Origin: an uncultured Christensenella sp. | GTDB taxonomy: Bacteria; Bacillota; Clostridia; Christensenellales; Borkfalkiaceae | Assembly (NCBI GenBank): GCA_910586245.1 | Contig: CAJUFY010000001.1 | Coordinates: 62,001 to 126,000, forward strand | Direction: 5' to 3' | Length of the DNA stretch: 64,000 nucleotides | Shown here: one piece after another, positions 40,024 to 49,090 of the stretch | How positions within the stretch are numbered: position 1 is the first letter of the stretch | How the letters are laid out: each line of letters starts with the position of its first letter | Position numbers and translations under genes: made by a program | Notes under the pieces: model-generated | The model's input: the letters and a program-made list of their open reading frames with translations, nothing else | Database searches by the model: none | What the model was told of the DNA's origin: nothing

Positions 40024-42618
40024 ATGTTGAAACAAAAGATATCGGGAATCGTACTCTCCGCGCTCCTCTTTGCGGGAACCGTCTGCGGCGCGGCGCTTCC
40101 CGCGGACACAACCGCATATGCAGAGCAATCGCCTGCCCGCGCGGCGGCAACCGCACTCGACGAGCGGAACGCCGAACTTTTTCTGCCCGAAAGCTACGAA
40201 CAGTATCTGCCGTTGGTCGATCCTTCCTACGTGGCGATCGACGATTACCACGTCGTCATTGCCGACGGGAAGCTTTTGTACGTCTACGATCATCGTCATC
40301 AGGGCAATTTCACGGTGTACGACGCCGAAAAAGACGCGTCGCTCTCTCTTTCCGAAAAAGACTATATTTCCAAAGTACAAATTTCCCAGAGCGGGCGCTG
40401 CTTCTTTACGATTGCAAGCCAGCTCTACGAATATAAATTCGATTTCAACACGGTAGAAATCATCAACGTGCAATGCTCCACGTTTTTGGTGGAAGGGAAC
40501 TATCTCTATACCGCCATCGTAGACAACAGCACCGTCTATCTGCGCCGCTATCCCCTGCACAACCTCTCTTATTCGGGGCAGCAGCTCATCGCAACGACGA
40601 ACTCAGATATCGCGTCCAAACTCACCTGTATGGACAACGTGCTCTACTGCGCGCGCAACAACAACTACGTGGTCGCGTACGACATTACGCTCGAAAAACC
40701 CGTGCAGATCGGCGAAAACAGCTTTCTCGACAGCCATTCGGGGCCGATTTCCGATCTGCAATTTATCTGCGCGTTCAACGGCTACCTTTACTACACCGTA
40801 AACGGGGATAAGTCGGGATACGAAAACGGACTTTACCGCACCGATTTCGAAGGACACGCCGAAAGCATGATCGCAGGCGACGGATTTTCCGCAATCGCCG
40901 CATACAACGGGTCGCTCTACTGCATCCGCGACGCTTCGATCATCCGGTTAGACGTCACTGCGGAAGGGGTCTCCTATTCGGGCTATGAAATCGCCGCTTC
41001 CTCCGATTCCGAAAACCGCATGCGCAACGTTACCGACAGCGTACGCGCGGGCAACTTGCTCGTAACCGCCGACGCGGGCGCTAAACGCGTTTCCGTGTAC
41101 AATTTCGAAACCCGACGGTATTCTTCGATCGCATGCGAATTCGTTCCCTCGCTGGTCGCAACCGACGGAGAAACGATCGCCGTCGCCTCCGGCGAAACGG
41201 TATACACCTGCAAATACGGCGACGAAGCGTTCGTTGCCGGCTGCACCGAAAATTATAAGATCAACGGAATCGCGTGCGTGTACGGAAGCGTATACTACGT
41301 AACCGAAAACGCGGTATACGGCAAGGTCGGCGAAGAAGAAACGGGCGTGCACTCTTTTCGGACACCCGCCCGCCTGACGCGCGATCTCTACGGCAACCTC
41401 TTCATGTCGAATACGGACAACGAAGTTTACGCGTTCACCGAAGAAGAGTTCCTCTCCAAAGAGGGCGGAACAAAACTCCCCTTCACCCTTCCCGAGGGCT
41501 ACACCGTTCTCCGTTCCGATTTCGAAGGCAACGTTTATTGCCTTGCGGGAAACACCGTATATAAAAACGGATTCCCCTTTGCAACCGTCAACGGCGCGGA
41601 TTTCGTTTGGCACAGAGAAAGAAACGCCAACGAACAGCCGACCAACTTTGCGCTCGGCTTCGAGGACAGCGAAGTTTACTTTACGTTCGGGAACTACGCC
41701 GTAAAGAGCAAAGCGGATACGCTCGATATCCCCACGCTCGATAAAATCGCGCGCGAAACCGCGCGGGAAGATACTTTTACCTCGCACGGAACCGAAGATT
41801 TATTCGTCGATATTCCCGCGCGCACCGTCGGCGTACTCACCGATCTTGCAACGCTGAAAGAGGACGGCGACTACTTCCCCTACGTGAGCTATTACCGTTT
41901 GCAAGAAAACAAACGGGGCGTTTTGCTCGCGCAGACGGCGGGTTATTACCTCGTTCTGCTCAACGAAGGGAGCTCCTACACGGCGAATCTGTTCCGCAGG
42001 AACGAAGAATTTCTCGTCCCTTCCGAAGATTACGCCACCGAGGGCGAAGGACGGTATTTCCTTTCCAGCGGCGTCGCGGCTTACTTTGCACCCTGTCTTG
42101 AAACGCAGCTTTCCGAACTCCGTCTCGAACGCGGCAAAGACGTTATAGTTCTCGGCTACGTTTCCGCGCCCGACTACGAATACGCGCATATCCGTTATAC
42201 CGACGAAACGCGCGCCGAAAAAACGGGCTTCGTTCCCAAGTCCTTCCTCTCTTCGATTTCGCCCGTCCCCCCTGCGGGGAGCGAATATCTGCCCGTTTAC
42301 GTCAAACAAAACGTCAAAGGGGTTACGTTCACTTCGGAAAGCGGAATCGTATATACGATAAAAACCCGCACGGAGGGAAAAGCGACGAAAAACGAAGACG
42401 GCACCTATACCGTCTGCATCCGCTACGAAAACGAAAATTGCTACGCGACGCTCGACGAAGACCAGATCGAATGGAAAGATTCCGGCGACGCCGTCCGCAT
42501 CGCGCTCATCGTCATCCTGTCCGTGCTTGCCCTTTTGATCGTCGGCGGATACGTTTATCTGTTGCCGCGCAACGCGCGGGACAATGCGGGCAAACCCGCA
42601 AAAAAATCCAAAAAATAA
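40024..42618 (+). CDS. Large secreted beta-propeller/SH3-like protein with a C-terminal membrane anchor
   Basis: An 864-residue protein: signal peptide (LSALLFAGTVCGAALP), repeated beta blades over about residues 70-590 (examples: YVYDHRHQGNFTVYDAEKD, DNVLYCARNNNYVVAYDITL, YNGSLYCIRDASIIRLDV, YGSVYYVTENAVYGKVG), an SH3-like domain near 695-755 (GKDVIVLGYVSAPDYEYAHI) and a membrane helix at about 825-847 with a lysine-rich cytoplasmic tail. It shares plan and a leaderless-type promoter with the protein at 38618. A role in surface or envelope sensing is possible, but no family is recognised. The upstream in-frame start at 39946 is rejected because it lies before the promoter. Confidence 0.72.
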   Translation: MLKQKISGIVLSALLFAGTVCGAALPADTTAYAEQSPARAAATALDERNAELFLPESYEQYLPLVDPSYVAIDDYHVVIADGKLLYVYDHRHQGNFTVYDAEKDASLSLSEKDYISKVQISQSGRCFFTIASQLYEYKFDFNTVEIINVQCSTFLVEGNYLYTAIVDNSTVYLRRYPLHNLSYSGQQLIATTNSDIASKLTCMDNVLYCARNNNYVVAYDITLEKPVQIGENSFLDSHSGPISDLQFICAFNGYLYYTVNGDKSGYENGLYRTDFEGHAESMIAGDGFSAIAAYNGSLYCIRDASIIRLDVTAEGVSYSGYEIAASSDSENRMRNVTDSVRAGNLLVTADAGAKRVSVYNFETRRYSSIACEFVPSLVATDGETIAVASGETVYTCKYGDEAFVAGCTENYKINGIACVYGSVYYVTENAVYGKVGEEETGVHSFRTPARLTRDLYGNLFMSNTDNEVYAFTEEEFLSKEGGTKLPFTLPEGYTVLRSDFEGNVYCLAGNTVYKNGFPFATVNGADFVWHRERNANEQPTNFALGFEDSEVYFTFGNYAVKSKADTLDIPTLDKIARETAREDTFTSHGTEDLFVDIPARTVGVLTDLATLKEDGDYFPYVSYYRLQENKRGVLLAQTAGYYLVLLNEGSSYTANLFRRNEEFLVPSEDYATEGEGRYFLSSGVAAYFAPCLETQLSELRLERGKDVIVLGYVSAPDYEYAHIRYTDETRAEKTGFVPKSFLSSISPVPPAGSEYLPVYVKQNVKGVTFTSESGIVYTIKTRTEGKATKNEDGTYTVCIRYENENCYATLDEDQIEWKDSGDAVRIALIVILSVLALLIVGGYVYLLPRNARDNAGKPAKKSKK

Positions 42619-42657
42619 TCGCCGTATCCATCTACGGCAATCTTTCGGGGGGAAATT

Positions 42658-43668
42658 ATGGCAGACTATCTGTCGCCTTTGGCGCTGCAACGTGCAGATC
42701 CTTATCTGTACAAACACAAAAACGGAAAATACTATTTCACGGCAACCTGCCCGCTTTACGACCGCATCGAACTGCGTTGCGCCGATTCCGTAAACGGCAT
42801 TGCAACTGCGCCCGCGCGCGTGATTTGGCGGAAACACGATTCGGGTCAAATGGCGTCCCACGTGTGGGCGCCCGAACTCCACTATATCATGAACAAGTGG
42901 GTGATTTACTTCGCCGCGGGCGAAACGCCCGACGTCTGGGCGATCCGTCCCTACGCGCTGATCTGCACGGGCGACGATCCAATGACGGACGAATGGACGG
43001 AATGCGGCATGATTCAGCCCGCCGAAAACGACCCCTATTCGTTCACCGACTTTTCTCTGGATATGACGGTATTCGAACACCGCGGAAAATGGTATACGAT
43101 CTGGGCGCAGAAATTCGGCACGGCGCAATCTGAAAAGCCGATTTCCAACCTGTATATTGCAGAACTCGAATCCCCCGTAAAACTGAAAACGGTGCTCGTT
43201 CTGCTCACCACGCCCGATTACGACTGGGAGCGCGACGGCGGCTTCTGGGTGAACGAAGGCCCCGCCGTTCTGAAAAACAAGGGGAAAATTTACTGTACGT
43301 TTTCCGCTTCGGCAACGGGCGCCTGCTACTGTATGGGCTTGCTCCGCGCCGACGAAGATGCCGATCTGCTCGATCCCCGCAGTTGGACGAAAGACCGTTA
43401 TCCCGTGTTAAAGACGGACGAAACATGCAAAGTCTACGGGCCGGGGCATAACTGTTTCGTCGAAGGCGACGAAGGCGAACCGCTCTGCCTGCTCCACTTC
43501 CGCGATTACGAAAAAATCACGGGCGATCCGCTCGACGATCACAACCGCCACGCGCACGTCATAAAAGTGAAATTTTCGGAAGACGGCGCGCCCTGCTTCC
43601 CGCTCGACAAACGGGAATTGTACAACGTTCCCTACGAAAACGAAAAGCAAAAAAACATCAACGCATAA
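42658..43668 (+). CDS. Cytoplasmic GH43 arabinofuranosidase-like enzyme
   Basis: A 336-residue enzyme without a signal peptide. Blocks are RADPYLYKHKNGKYYFTAT (catalytic base Asp), SHVWAPELHYIMNKWVIYF, FSLDMTVFEHRGKWYTIW (second Asp), VNEGPAVLKNKGKIYCTF (acid Glu) and YGPGHNCF. The N-terminal block with CPLYDRIELR resembles exo-alpha-1,5-arabinofuranosidases of GH43. It probably finishes arabino-oligosaccharides brought in by the importer at 4262-7426. GGGGGGA precedes the ATG. It lies 39 nt after the propeller gene and could be on its transcript. Confidence 0.85.
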   Translation: MADYLSPLALQRADPYLYKHKNGKYYFTATCPLYDRIELRCADSVNGIATAPARVIWRKHDSGQMASHVWAPELHYIMNKWVIYFAAGETPDVWAIRPYALICTGDDPMTDEWTECGMIQPAENDPYSFTDFSLDMTVFEHRGKWYTIWAQKFGTAQSEKPISNLYIAELESPVKLKTVLVLLTTPDYDWERDGGFWVNEGPAVLKNKGKIYCTFSASATGACYCMGLLRADEDADLLDPRSWTKDRYPVLKTDETCKVYGPGHNCFVEGDEGEPLCLLHFRDYEKITGDPLDDHNRHAHVIKVKFSEDGAPCFPLDKRELYNVPYENEKQKNINA

Positions 43669-43718
43669 AAAATCGCAAAGGAAAAGGAAGGCGGACAGCC
43701 TTCCTTTTCCTTTGCGAT
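43666..43718 (-). terminator. Long perfect hairpin terminator of rarA
   Basis: A 21-bp perfect stem (43672-43692 with 43698-43718) and a 5-nt loop, followed by six T on the minus strand. The base of the stem overlaps the first nucleotide of the rarA stop codon, and on the plus strand it directly follows the GH43 stop. Confidence 0.82.
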
Positions 43719-45025
43719 CAATCGGGTTTCCCCTTTCTCTTTCTCGTCGATTTTACCTGTTTCTCGTATCCGTACTCGGTGGGGCTGTAATAAACCCTGT
43801 CCTTTAACCCGTCGGGCAAATACTGCTGTTTCACCCAACCGCCGAAGTCGTGCGGGAACAGATATTTCCCGCTGTCCGCTTTCATTTCTTTGCTCCCGAA
43901 CGAATTGTCGCGCAAGTATTTGGGGATGTCGTCGTCCTTATTTGCCACGGCGTCCCGCCGCGCGGCGAGCAGCGCGTTCTTCACCGAATAACTCTTTTCC
44001 GCTTCGCACACGTAAATAATCGCCTCGGCAAGCGGAATCAGCCCTTCGGGATATCCCATGTTTTGAAAGGCGGTCAGAGCCGAAGTCGCAACGACCAGCG
44101 CGTTGGGATCCGCCATCCCCACGTCCTCCGCGGAGTGCGCGATCAGCCGCCTGATCACCAAAACGGGATCGCACCCCCCTTCGATCAGCCGCATCGCATA
44201 ATAGAGCGCCGCGTCCGAATCGCTCCCGCGCAGCGATTTGCAGAATGCGGAAATAATATCGTAATACAGATCTTCGTTATACGAAAGCGCCTTGCGCTGA
44301 ATGGACTGTTCCGCGTCCGCAAGCGTCACGTGAATTCTGCCCTCCGCATCGGGCGGCGTCGTAAGCACGGCAAGTTCCAGCGCGTTGTACGCCGTTCTCA
44401 AATCACCCGACGCCGTCGCGGCGATATGATCGAGCGCGGCTTCGTCCACCTCGGTCTGATAATTTCCCAGCCCCTTTCGCTTATCGGCAAGCGCCCGTAC
44501 GAGCGCGCCCTTTACGTCCGCCGTCGTGAGAGGCAGAAATTCGAAGACGCGGCAGCGCGAAACGATTGCGGGCGTCATGGAAGCGTAGGGATTTTCCGTC
44601 GTCGAACCGATAAACAGAATGGTGCCCTTCTCGATGGCGGGCAAAAGCGAATCGGACTGCGTTTTGTTAAAACGGTGACACTCGTCGAGCAATAAATACG
44701 TGCGCTTATTGTACAGTTTTAAATTGTCGCGCGCCGTATCCACTGCTTTCTTCACGTCCGCAACGCCCGAACTGACCGCGTTCAGTTTGATAAATTCCGC
44801 GTTCGTCTGCGCGGCGATCACGTTCGCGAGCGTCGTCTTTCCGCAGCCGGGCGGACCCCAGAAAATACAACTGCCCAAACGGTCGAGCGCGATCGCGCGG
44901 CGGAGCAAAGTTCCTTCCGCCACGATGTGCCGCTGTCCCACAAAATCTTTTACGGTAGAAGCGCGCATGCGTTCGGCAAGCGGCTTCGCCTTTTCTTCGT
45001 TGTCGTTAAAATCGAATAAATCCAT
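43718..45025 (-). CDS. rarA: Replication-associated recombination ATPase RarA (MgsA)
   Basis: A 435-residue AAA+ ATPase. Walker A is GPPGCGKTT (57-65), Walker B is LLLDECH (111-117), sensor 1 lies in GSTTENPYASM, and the C-terminal tetramerisation domain has YLPDGLKDRVYY near the end. It acts at stalled replication forks and resembles clamp-loader subunits. It follows the patatin-like gene with no gap and is ended by a long hairpin. Confidence 0.94.
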   Translation of the reverse strand: MDLFDFNDNEEKAKPLAERMRASTVKDFVGQRHIVAEGTLLRRAIALDRLGSCIFWGPPGCGKTTLANVIAAQTNAEFIKLNAVSSGVADVKKAVDTARDNLKLYNKRTYLLLDECHRFNKTQSDSLLPAIEKGTILFIGSTTENPYASMTPAIVSRCRVFEFLPLTTADVKGALVRALADKRKGLGNYQTEVDEAALDHIAATASGDLRTAYNALELAVLTTPPDAEGRIHVTLADAEQSIQRKALSYNEDLYYDIISAFCKSLRGSDSDAALYYAMRLIEGGCDPVLVIRRLIAHSAEDVGMADPNALVVATSALTAFQNMGYPEGLIPLAEAIIYVCEAEKSYSVKNALLAARRDAVANKDDDIPKYLRDNSFGSKEMKADSGKYLFPHDFGGWVKQQYLPDGLKDRVYYSPTEYGYEKQVKSTRKRKGKPD

Positions 45026-45829
45026 TTATTTCCCGATCAGCTCCGCAATTTTTTTCACGTTTTCTTTGCCGAGTTCGTAGCCTTTTTCGTAAGCGAACGC
45101 CATATTCTTGCGATCGACTTTATATTGATCCATCGCGCCCAACTCGGGTTCGAGCCACAAATCCACGGTGCGTTTGCGCGCGGCTTTTTTGCGTTGCGTC
45201 GCGCGGGTATCCATAATATCGATGCAACGCAGCAAGGTATTCACGAGATTGCCCGAAAAATCTTTTTGCATCAGATCGCCCAGCACGTCCACCGCGACGA
45301 CTACTTCCGCCCCCATCGTTTTCAACTCTTTCGAGGGAACGCGCTCCAAAATCCCGCCGTCGACCAAAGAATATTTTCCGATCTCCGCGGGCGTAAACGC
45401 GCCGGGAATGGAACTGGAAGCGAGCGCCGCGTCCGCCACGTTCCCTTCGGAAAGGCGCACCGTTTTGCCCGTAATCAGATCGGTCGCCACGCATAAAAAG
45501 GGAATTTCAAGCTCGTCGAAATTTTTTTCGCCGATATATTCCACGAGCAGTTTCCGCGCTTTGGTAAATCGGAACAACCCGTTGTTTTTAAAGGGCAGGG
45601 CGTTGAGCGCGGCGATCTGCGAAAGCCTGAGCGTCAACACGCGCTTTTTCATTTCTTTCAGCGGCACGCCCGCACAGTAACACGCGCCCACGATCGCGCC
45701 CATGGAACAACCCGTAACGAAATCGGGCTTGATATCCGCCTCTTCCAGCGCCTGCAAAAAGCCCACGTGCGCCACGCCGCGCGCGCCGCCGCTGCCGAGC
45801 GCCAGCCCTAATTTTTTACGCATATTCAA
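45026..45829 (-). CDS. Patatin-like phospholipase (RssA/YchK type)
   Basis: A 267-residue serine hydrolase. The oxyanion motif is GSGGARG (12-18), the nucleophile Ser42 lies in GCSMG and the catalytic Asp in VDGG. The C-terminus carries ENVKKIAELIGK. A soluble lipid acyl hydrolase role is inferred. AAGGAGG precedes the ATG. It is immediately followed by rarA and is divergent from the ylbJ-type gene. A second patatin gene lies at the right window edge. Confidence 0.88.
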   Translation of the reverse strand: MNMRKKLGLALGSGGARGVAHVGFLQALEEADIKPDFVTGCSMGAIVGACYCAGVPLKEMKKRVLTLRLSQIAALNALPFKNNGLFRFTKARKLLVEYIGEKNFDELEIPFLCVATDLITGKTVRLSEGNVADAALASSSIPGAFTPAEIGKYSLVDGGILERVPSKELKTMGAEVVVAVDVLGDLMQKDFSGNLVNTLLRCIDIMDTRATQRKKAARKRTVDLWLEPELGAMDQYKVDRKNMAFAYEKGYELGKENVKKIAELIGK

Positions 45830-45853
45830 CCCTCCTTGCGCGTATTTTTTATT

Positions 45854-46789
45854 GTGAAAATAAAAAAAATCATTTCCGCAATCATTCCCGCGGCAATCGT
45901 ACTCGCCGCAATGATCTGTTTTTTAATTCATCCCGCGCGGTATTCCCAAAGCGTGCGCGAAGGGATTTCCCTGTGGGCGGTCAACGTACTGCCCGCAACC
46001 TTTCCTTTTCTGTTTTTGACCGCGCTGTTCACGCGCTTCCGCCTCTTCGGAAAAATTTCCCGTTCCGTCGCCCCGCTTGCGGGCAAGCTCTTCCGCATTT
46101 CGGGCGAAGGGGGCTGCGCGGCGGTGCTTGCCATGCTTTCGGGCTATCCCGTCGGCGCGCGCGCCGTGCTCGACTTATACGAACGGGGCGCGATTGCAAA
46201 GGAAGAGAGTTTCCGTCTTGCCTGCCTTTGTTCCACGACGGGGCCGATGTTCCTCGTCGGCGTCGTCGGCAGCGCGATGTTTCTTAATCCCGCAATCGGT
46301 TGGATCATGCTCGCCGCACACTATCTGGGCGTGCTCTCCGTCTGCTTTCTGCTGCGTTTTTCCGCAAAGCCGACGCAACGAATGCCGTACGCCGTCAGAA
46401 CGGAACGCGGCAATCTCCTATACGACAGTTTGTATTCTTCCGTCATTTCCATTCTATGCGTGGGCGGTTCAATCGCTCTTTTCTATGCGTTCGGGCAGAT
46501 CCTCTTCGATCTCGGCGCCTTTCTGCACGTCGGAAGCACTGCCGAAGGGGTGCTGCGCGGACTGATTGAAATGACCTCCGGCTGTGCGTTGCTCTCCCGA
46601 ACGCCTAGCGCGCTGACCGCCGCGCTGTGCACCTTCCTCGTCACCTTCGGCGGACTGTGCGTACTCGTACAGCAAATCGCCTATCTTTCCCGCGCAGAAG
46701 TGAAAATCCTGCCCTTTCTCGGCGTGAAACTGCTGCAATCCGTCCTTGCAGGCGGATTCGCCTATCTGTTTTCGCTCGCGCTCTTTTGA
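45854..46789 (+). CDS. ylbJ: Sporulation integral membrane protein, YlbJ-like
   Basis: About 311 residues with some eight membrane helices. The family blocks LWAVNVLPATFPFLFLTALF and LSGYPVGARAVLDLYE are clear, and the nucleoside-recognition/gate type fold is expected. YlbJ is made in the mother cell and is needed for spore cortex formation in Bacillus. The start is uncertain: GTG at 45854 gives a basic residue-rich N-terminus before the first helix, TTG at 45836 would add six residues, and neither has a ribosome-binding site. Its end overlaps the convergent pheA by 28 nt. Confidence 0.82.
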   Translation: MKIKKIISAIIPAAIVLAAMICFLIHPARYSQSVREGISLWAVNVLPATFPFLFLTALFTRFRLFGKISRSVAPLAGKLFRISGEGGCAAVLAMLSGYPVGARAVLDLYERGAIAKEESFRLACLCSTTGPMFLVGVVGSAMFLNPAIGWIMLAAHYLGVLSVCFLLRFSAKPTQRMPYAVRTERGNLLYDSLYSSVISILCVGGSIALFYAFGQILFDLGAFLHVGSTAEGVLRGLIEMTSGCALLSRTPSALTAALCTFLVTFGGLCVLVQQIAYLSRAEVKILPFLGVKLLQSVLAGGFAYLFSLALF

Positions 46790-47586
46790 CCGTAAGCGCC
46801 CAGAATCCGAAATTGCGTGCAGTACTCTTCGCTTTTTAAAAGCATTTCTTTCACTGCGGGATCGGCAATATCCCCCTCGAGCTCGATGAAGAAACGGTAT
46901 TCCCCGAACACGCCGCGGATCGGTCTGCTCTCGATCCGCGTAAGATTTTTTCCGTAATCGGCAAAAATACGCAAAAGATGTTCCAGCGTGCCGGGCGCGT
47001 GTTTGAGCACCGCGCACAAAAATATCATTTCACTGTGCCGCCGCGCCTGTTCCCCCCGCCTTGCAAGGCGCAAAAAACGGGTAAAATTCTGTTTTTCGTC
47101 CGCAATGTTTTCCGTGGAAAGGACAACCCCTTCCGCCCGAACGTGCGCGCCCACGATTCCCGCGCTCTCGCCGTCCAACCGCGAAAGACTTTCCGCCGTA
47201 GACGCGGTATAAACGCGCTGCGCATCGGGGAAATGCTCCGTCAGATATTCGGCACACTGTCCGATCGCCTGCTCGTGCGAATAAATTCTTCGAATCTGCG
47301 CCTGCGCGGCGCCCGCCTTGCGCGCAAGGCGGTGATCGATCGGCAGCACGAGTTCGGCTTCCGCAAAGACGTCGCTGCGCTCCATCAGATCGAGATTCTG
47401 CAATACGCCGCCCTGAATGGAATTTTCGATCGGTACGACGGCATAATCGGTTTCGCCCGATTGCAGCGCGCCGATCACTTCTTTAAAGTTGCGGCAGAGT
47501 ACGATTTCCGCCGCGCCTAGGAAGAACCGCTGCGCCGCAAGTTCGGAATAACTTCCCGCAGGGCCCAGACAACTCACTTTTTCCAT
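46762..47586 (-). CDS. pheA: Prephenate dehydratase
   Basis: A 274-residue enzyme converting prephenate to phenylpyruvate. The catalytic domain begins CLGPAGSYSELAA and contains the Thr-Arg-Phe motif in NFTRFLRLAR. The ACT regulatory domain has ESRPIRG, the phenylalanine-binding signature, so feedback inhibition by phenylalanine is expected. It is the last gene of the run from alr, 2 nt after the DAHP synthase stop. Confidence 0.95.
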   Translation of the reverse strand: MEKVSCLGPAGSYSELAAQRFFLGAAEIVLCRNFKEVIGALQSGETDYAVVPIENSIQGGVLQNLDLMERSDVFAEAELVLPIDHRLARKAGAAQAQIRRIYSHEQAIGQCAEYLTEHFPDAQRVYTASTAESLSRLDGESAGIVGAHVRAEGVVLSTENIADEKQNFTRFLRLARRGEQARRHSEMIFLCAVLKHAPGTLEHLLRIFADYGKNLTRIESRPIRGVFGEYRFFIELEGDIADPAVKEMLLKSEEYCTQFRILGAYGQKSASENR

Positions 47587-47588
47587 CG

Positions 47589-48614
47589 TTACGCCTTCTC
47601 CGCAATATCGAGAATGAGCCGCTCGGTGTCCGCCCAACCCAGACAAGGGTCGGTAATCGACTTGCCGAACACGAGATCGTGCGCCTGATTCCCTTCTTCA
47701 AGGAAGCTTTCGATCATAAATCCTTTTACGATCTGCTTGAAATTCTTGTCGTACAAACGGTTTTGCATCACCTCTTCCGCAATTCGGATCTGCTGGTCGA
47801 ACCGCTTGCCCGAGTTGGAGTGGTTCGCGTCGATCACGATCGCGGGGTTTTTCAGCCCGCCCGAATTGCGGTAACCTTCGAACACCTGCATCACCGTTTC
47901 GAAATGGTAGTTGGGAATATCGTTGCCGTATTCGTCGACTTTCCCGCGCAGAACCGCATGCGCGTATTCGTTGCCCGCGGTGGAAACCTGCCAGTCGTGA
48001 TATTTGAATACCTGCGTACTCTGCGCCGCGTAAATGGAATTGATCAGCACGGGCACGCTTCCGCTCATGGAATTTTTAATGCCGACGGGAAGTTCGATTC
48101 CGCTCGACACGAGGCGGTGCATCTGATTTTCGCTCGAACGCGCCCCGACCGCAACGTACGTGAGCAAATCTTCCACGTACGCGTAATTTTCGGGATATAG
48201 CATTTCGTCTGCGGCGGAAAGCCCCGATTCTTCGATCGCGTGAATGTGCAGATCGCGAATGGTACGAATGCCCCGTAAAATGTCTTCCTTGTTTTCGGGA
48301 TCGGGCTGGGAGAACATGCCCTTATAGCCCACTCCTTTGGTGCGCGGTTTGTTGGTGTAAATGCGGGGAACGATCACTAGCTTGTCCTTTACGCGCTCGT
48401 TCAGCTTCCCCAGCCGTTTTACGTATTCGAGCACGGGTTTGGATTCGTGCGCCGAGCACGGGCCGATCACCATCAGCAGTTTCTCCGAACGGCCCGCAAT
48501 CACGTCTTTGCAAAGCGCGTCGCGCTCCCGTTTTATTGCCGCAAGCGAAGCGGGCAGGGGTTGTTCTTTTAAGATTTCTTCCGCGGAGGGAATTTTAATT
48601 TGTTTTTCAAACAT
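47589..48614 (-). CDS. aroF: 3-deoxy-7-phosphoheptulonate synthase, class I (AroG type)
   Basis: A 341-residue enzyme making DAHP from erythrose 4-phosphate and phosphoenolpyruvate, the entry to the shikimate pathway. Family blocks: VIGPCSAHE, RIYTNKPRTKGVGYKG, SMSGSVPVLINSI, AIVIDANHSNSGK and GFMIESFLEEGNQ. This is the type common in enterobacteria. It is co-transcribed with pheA, linking entry control to phenylalanine synthesis. Which end product inhibits it cannot be read off; the symbol follows general use. Confidence 0.94.
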   Translation of the reverse strand: MFEKQIKIPSAEEILKEQPLPASLAAIKRERDALCKDVIAGRSEKLLMVIGPCSAHESKPVLEYVKRLGKLNERVKDKLVIVPRIYTNKPRTKGVGYKGMFSQPDPENKEDILRGIRTIRDLHIHAIEESGLSAADEMLYPENYAYVEDLLTYVAVGARSSENQMHRLVSSGIELPVGIKNSMSGSVPVLINSIYAAQSTQVFKYHDWQVSTAGNEYAHAVLRGKVDEYGNDIPNYHFETVMQVFEGYRNSGGLKNPAIVIDANHSNSGKRFDQQIRIAEEVMQNRLYDKNFKQIVKGFMIESFLEEGNQAHDLVFGKSITDPCLGWADTERLILDIAEKA

Positions 48615-48616
48615 CG

Positions 48617-49090
48617 TTAACCTCTCTTGTTGATCCGTTCGTACACCGCGCGCGGCACGTAATTTTCGTAAGGCTTGCCGAACGCAATACAGTTTTTTAC
48701 CAAGGTGGAACTCACGTGCAAATATTCCTGTTCGGCGGGAACATACAGCGCGATCATCTCTTTGCTCAGTTTTCTGCTCGCAAAGAAATCGGCGTTTTCG
48801 TATTCGAAATCAATCGTATTTCGGATTCCCCGCACGTAAAAAGGCGTCTTTTCCGTTTCAAGCAAATCCACGATCGTCCCGTCCCAAACGGTTACGCGCA
48901 CGCGCGCATTCCCCTCGTACACGGCGCAAATCATTTCCGCGCGCGCTTGCGCAGAAAACCGATAATTTTTATTTTTATTTTCCGCCACGGCGATCAACAC
49001 TTCGTCGAACAATGCAAGGCATTTTTCCACAGTGCTCTCGTGCCCCACGGTAAAGGGGTCGAACGAGCCCGCAAACACACACTTTTTCAC
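48617..49090 (-). CDS. coaD: Phosphopantetheine adenylyltransferase
   Basis: A 157-residue enzyme of coenzyme A synthesis. The nucleotidyl-transferase motif lies in GSFDPFTVGHEST and the second signature in EYLHVSSTLVKN. It starts with GTG at 49090 behind AAAGGAGCGGAAC; a longer upstream frame lacks conserved sequence. The rsmD-coaD pairing is common in bacteria. It overlaps rsmD by 4 nt. Confidence 0.95.
   Translation of the reverse strand: MKKCVFAGSFDPFTVGHESTVEKCLALFDEVLIAVAENKNKNYRFSAQARAEMICAVYEGNARVRVTVWDGTIVDLLETEKTPFYVRGIRNTIDFEYENADFFASRKLSKEMIALYVPAEQEYLHVSSTLVKNCIAFGKPYENYVPRAVYERINKRG

Noticed and set aside
31077..42618. Complete prophage reaching from the capsid operon through the surface proteins
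   Set aside because: No integrase, repressor, replication, lysis or att-like repeats were found, and the surface proteins do not resemble phage tail proteins.
45843..45848. Leaderless GTG start for the ylbJ-type gene
   Set aside because: The -10 candidate TATTTT is weak and lacks a -35; the start codon itself is uncertain.
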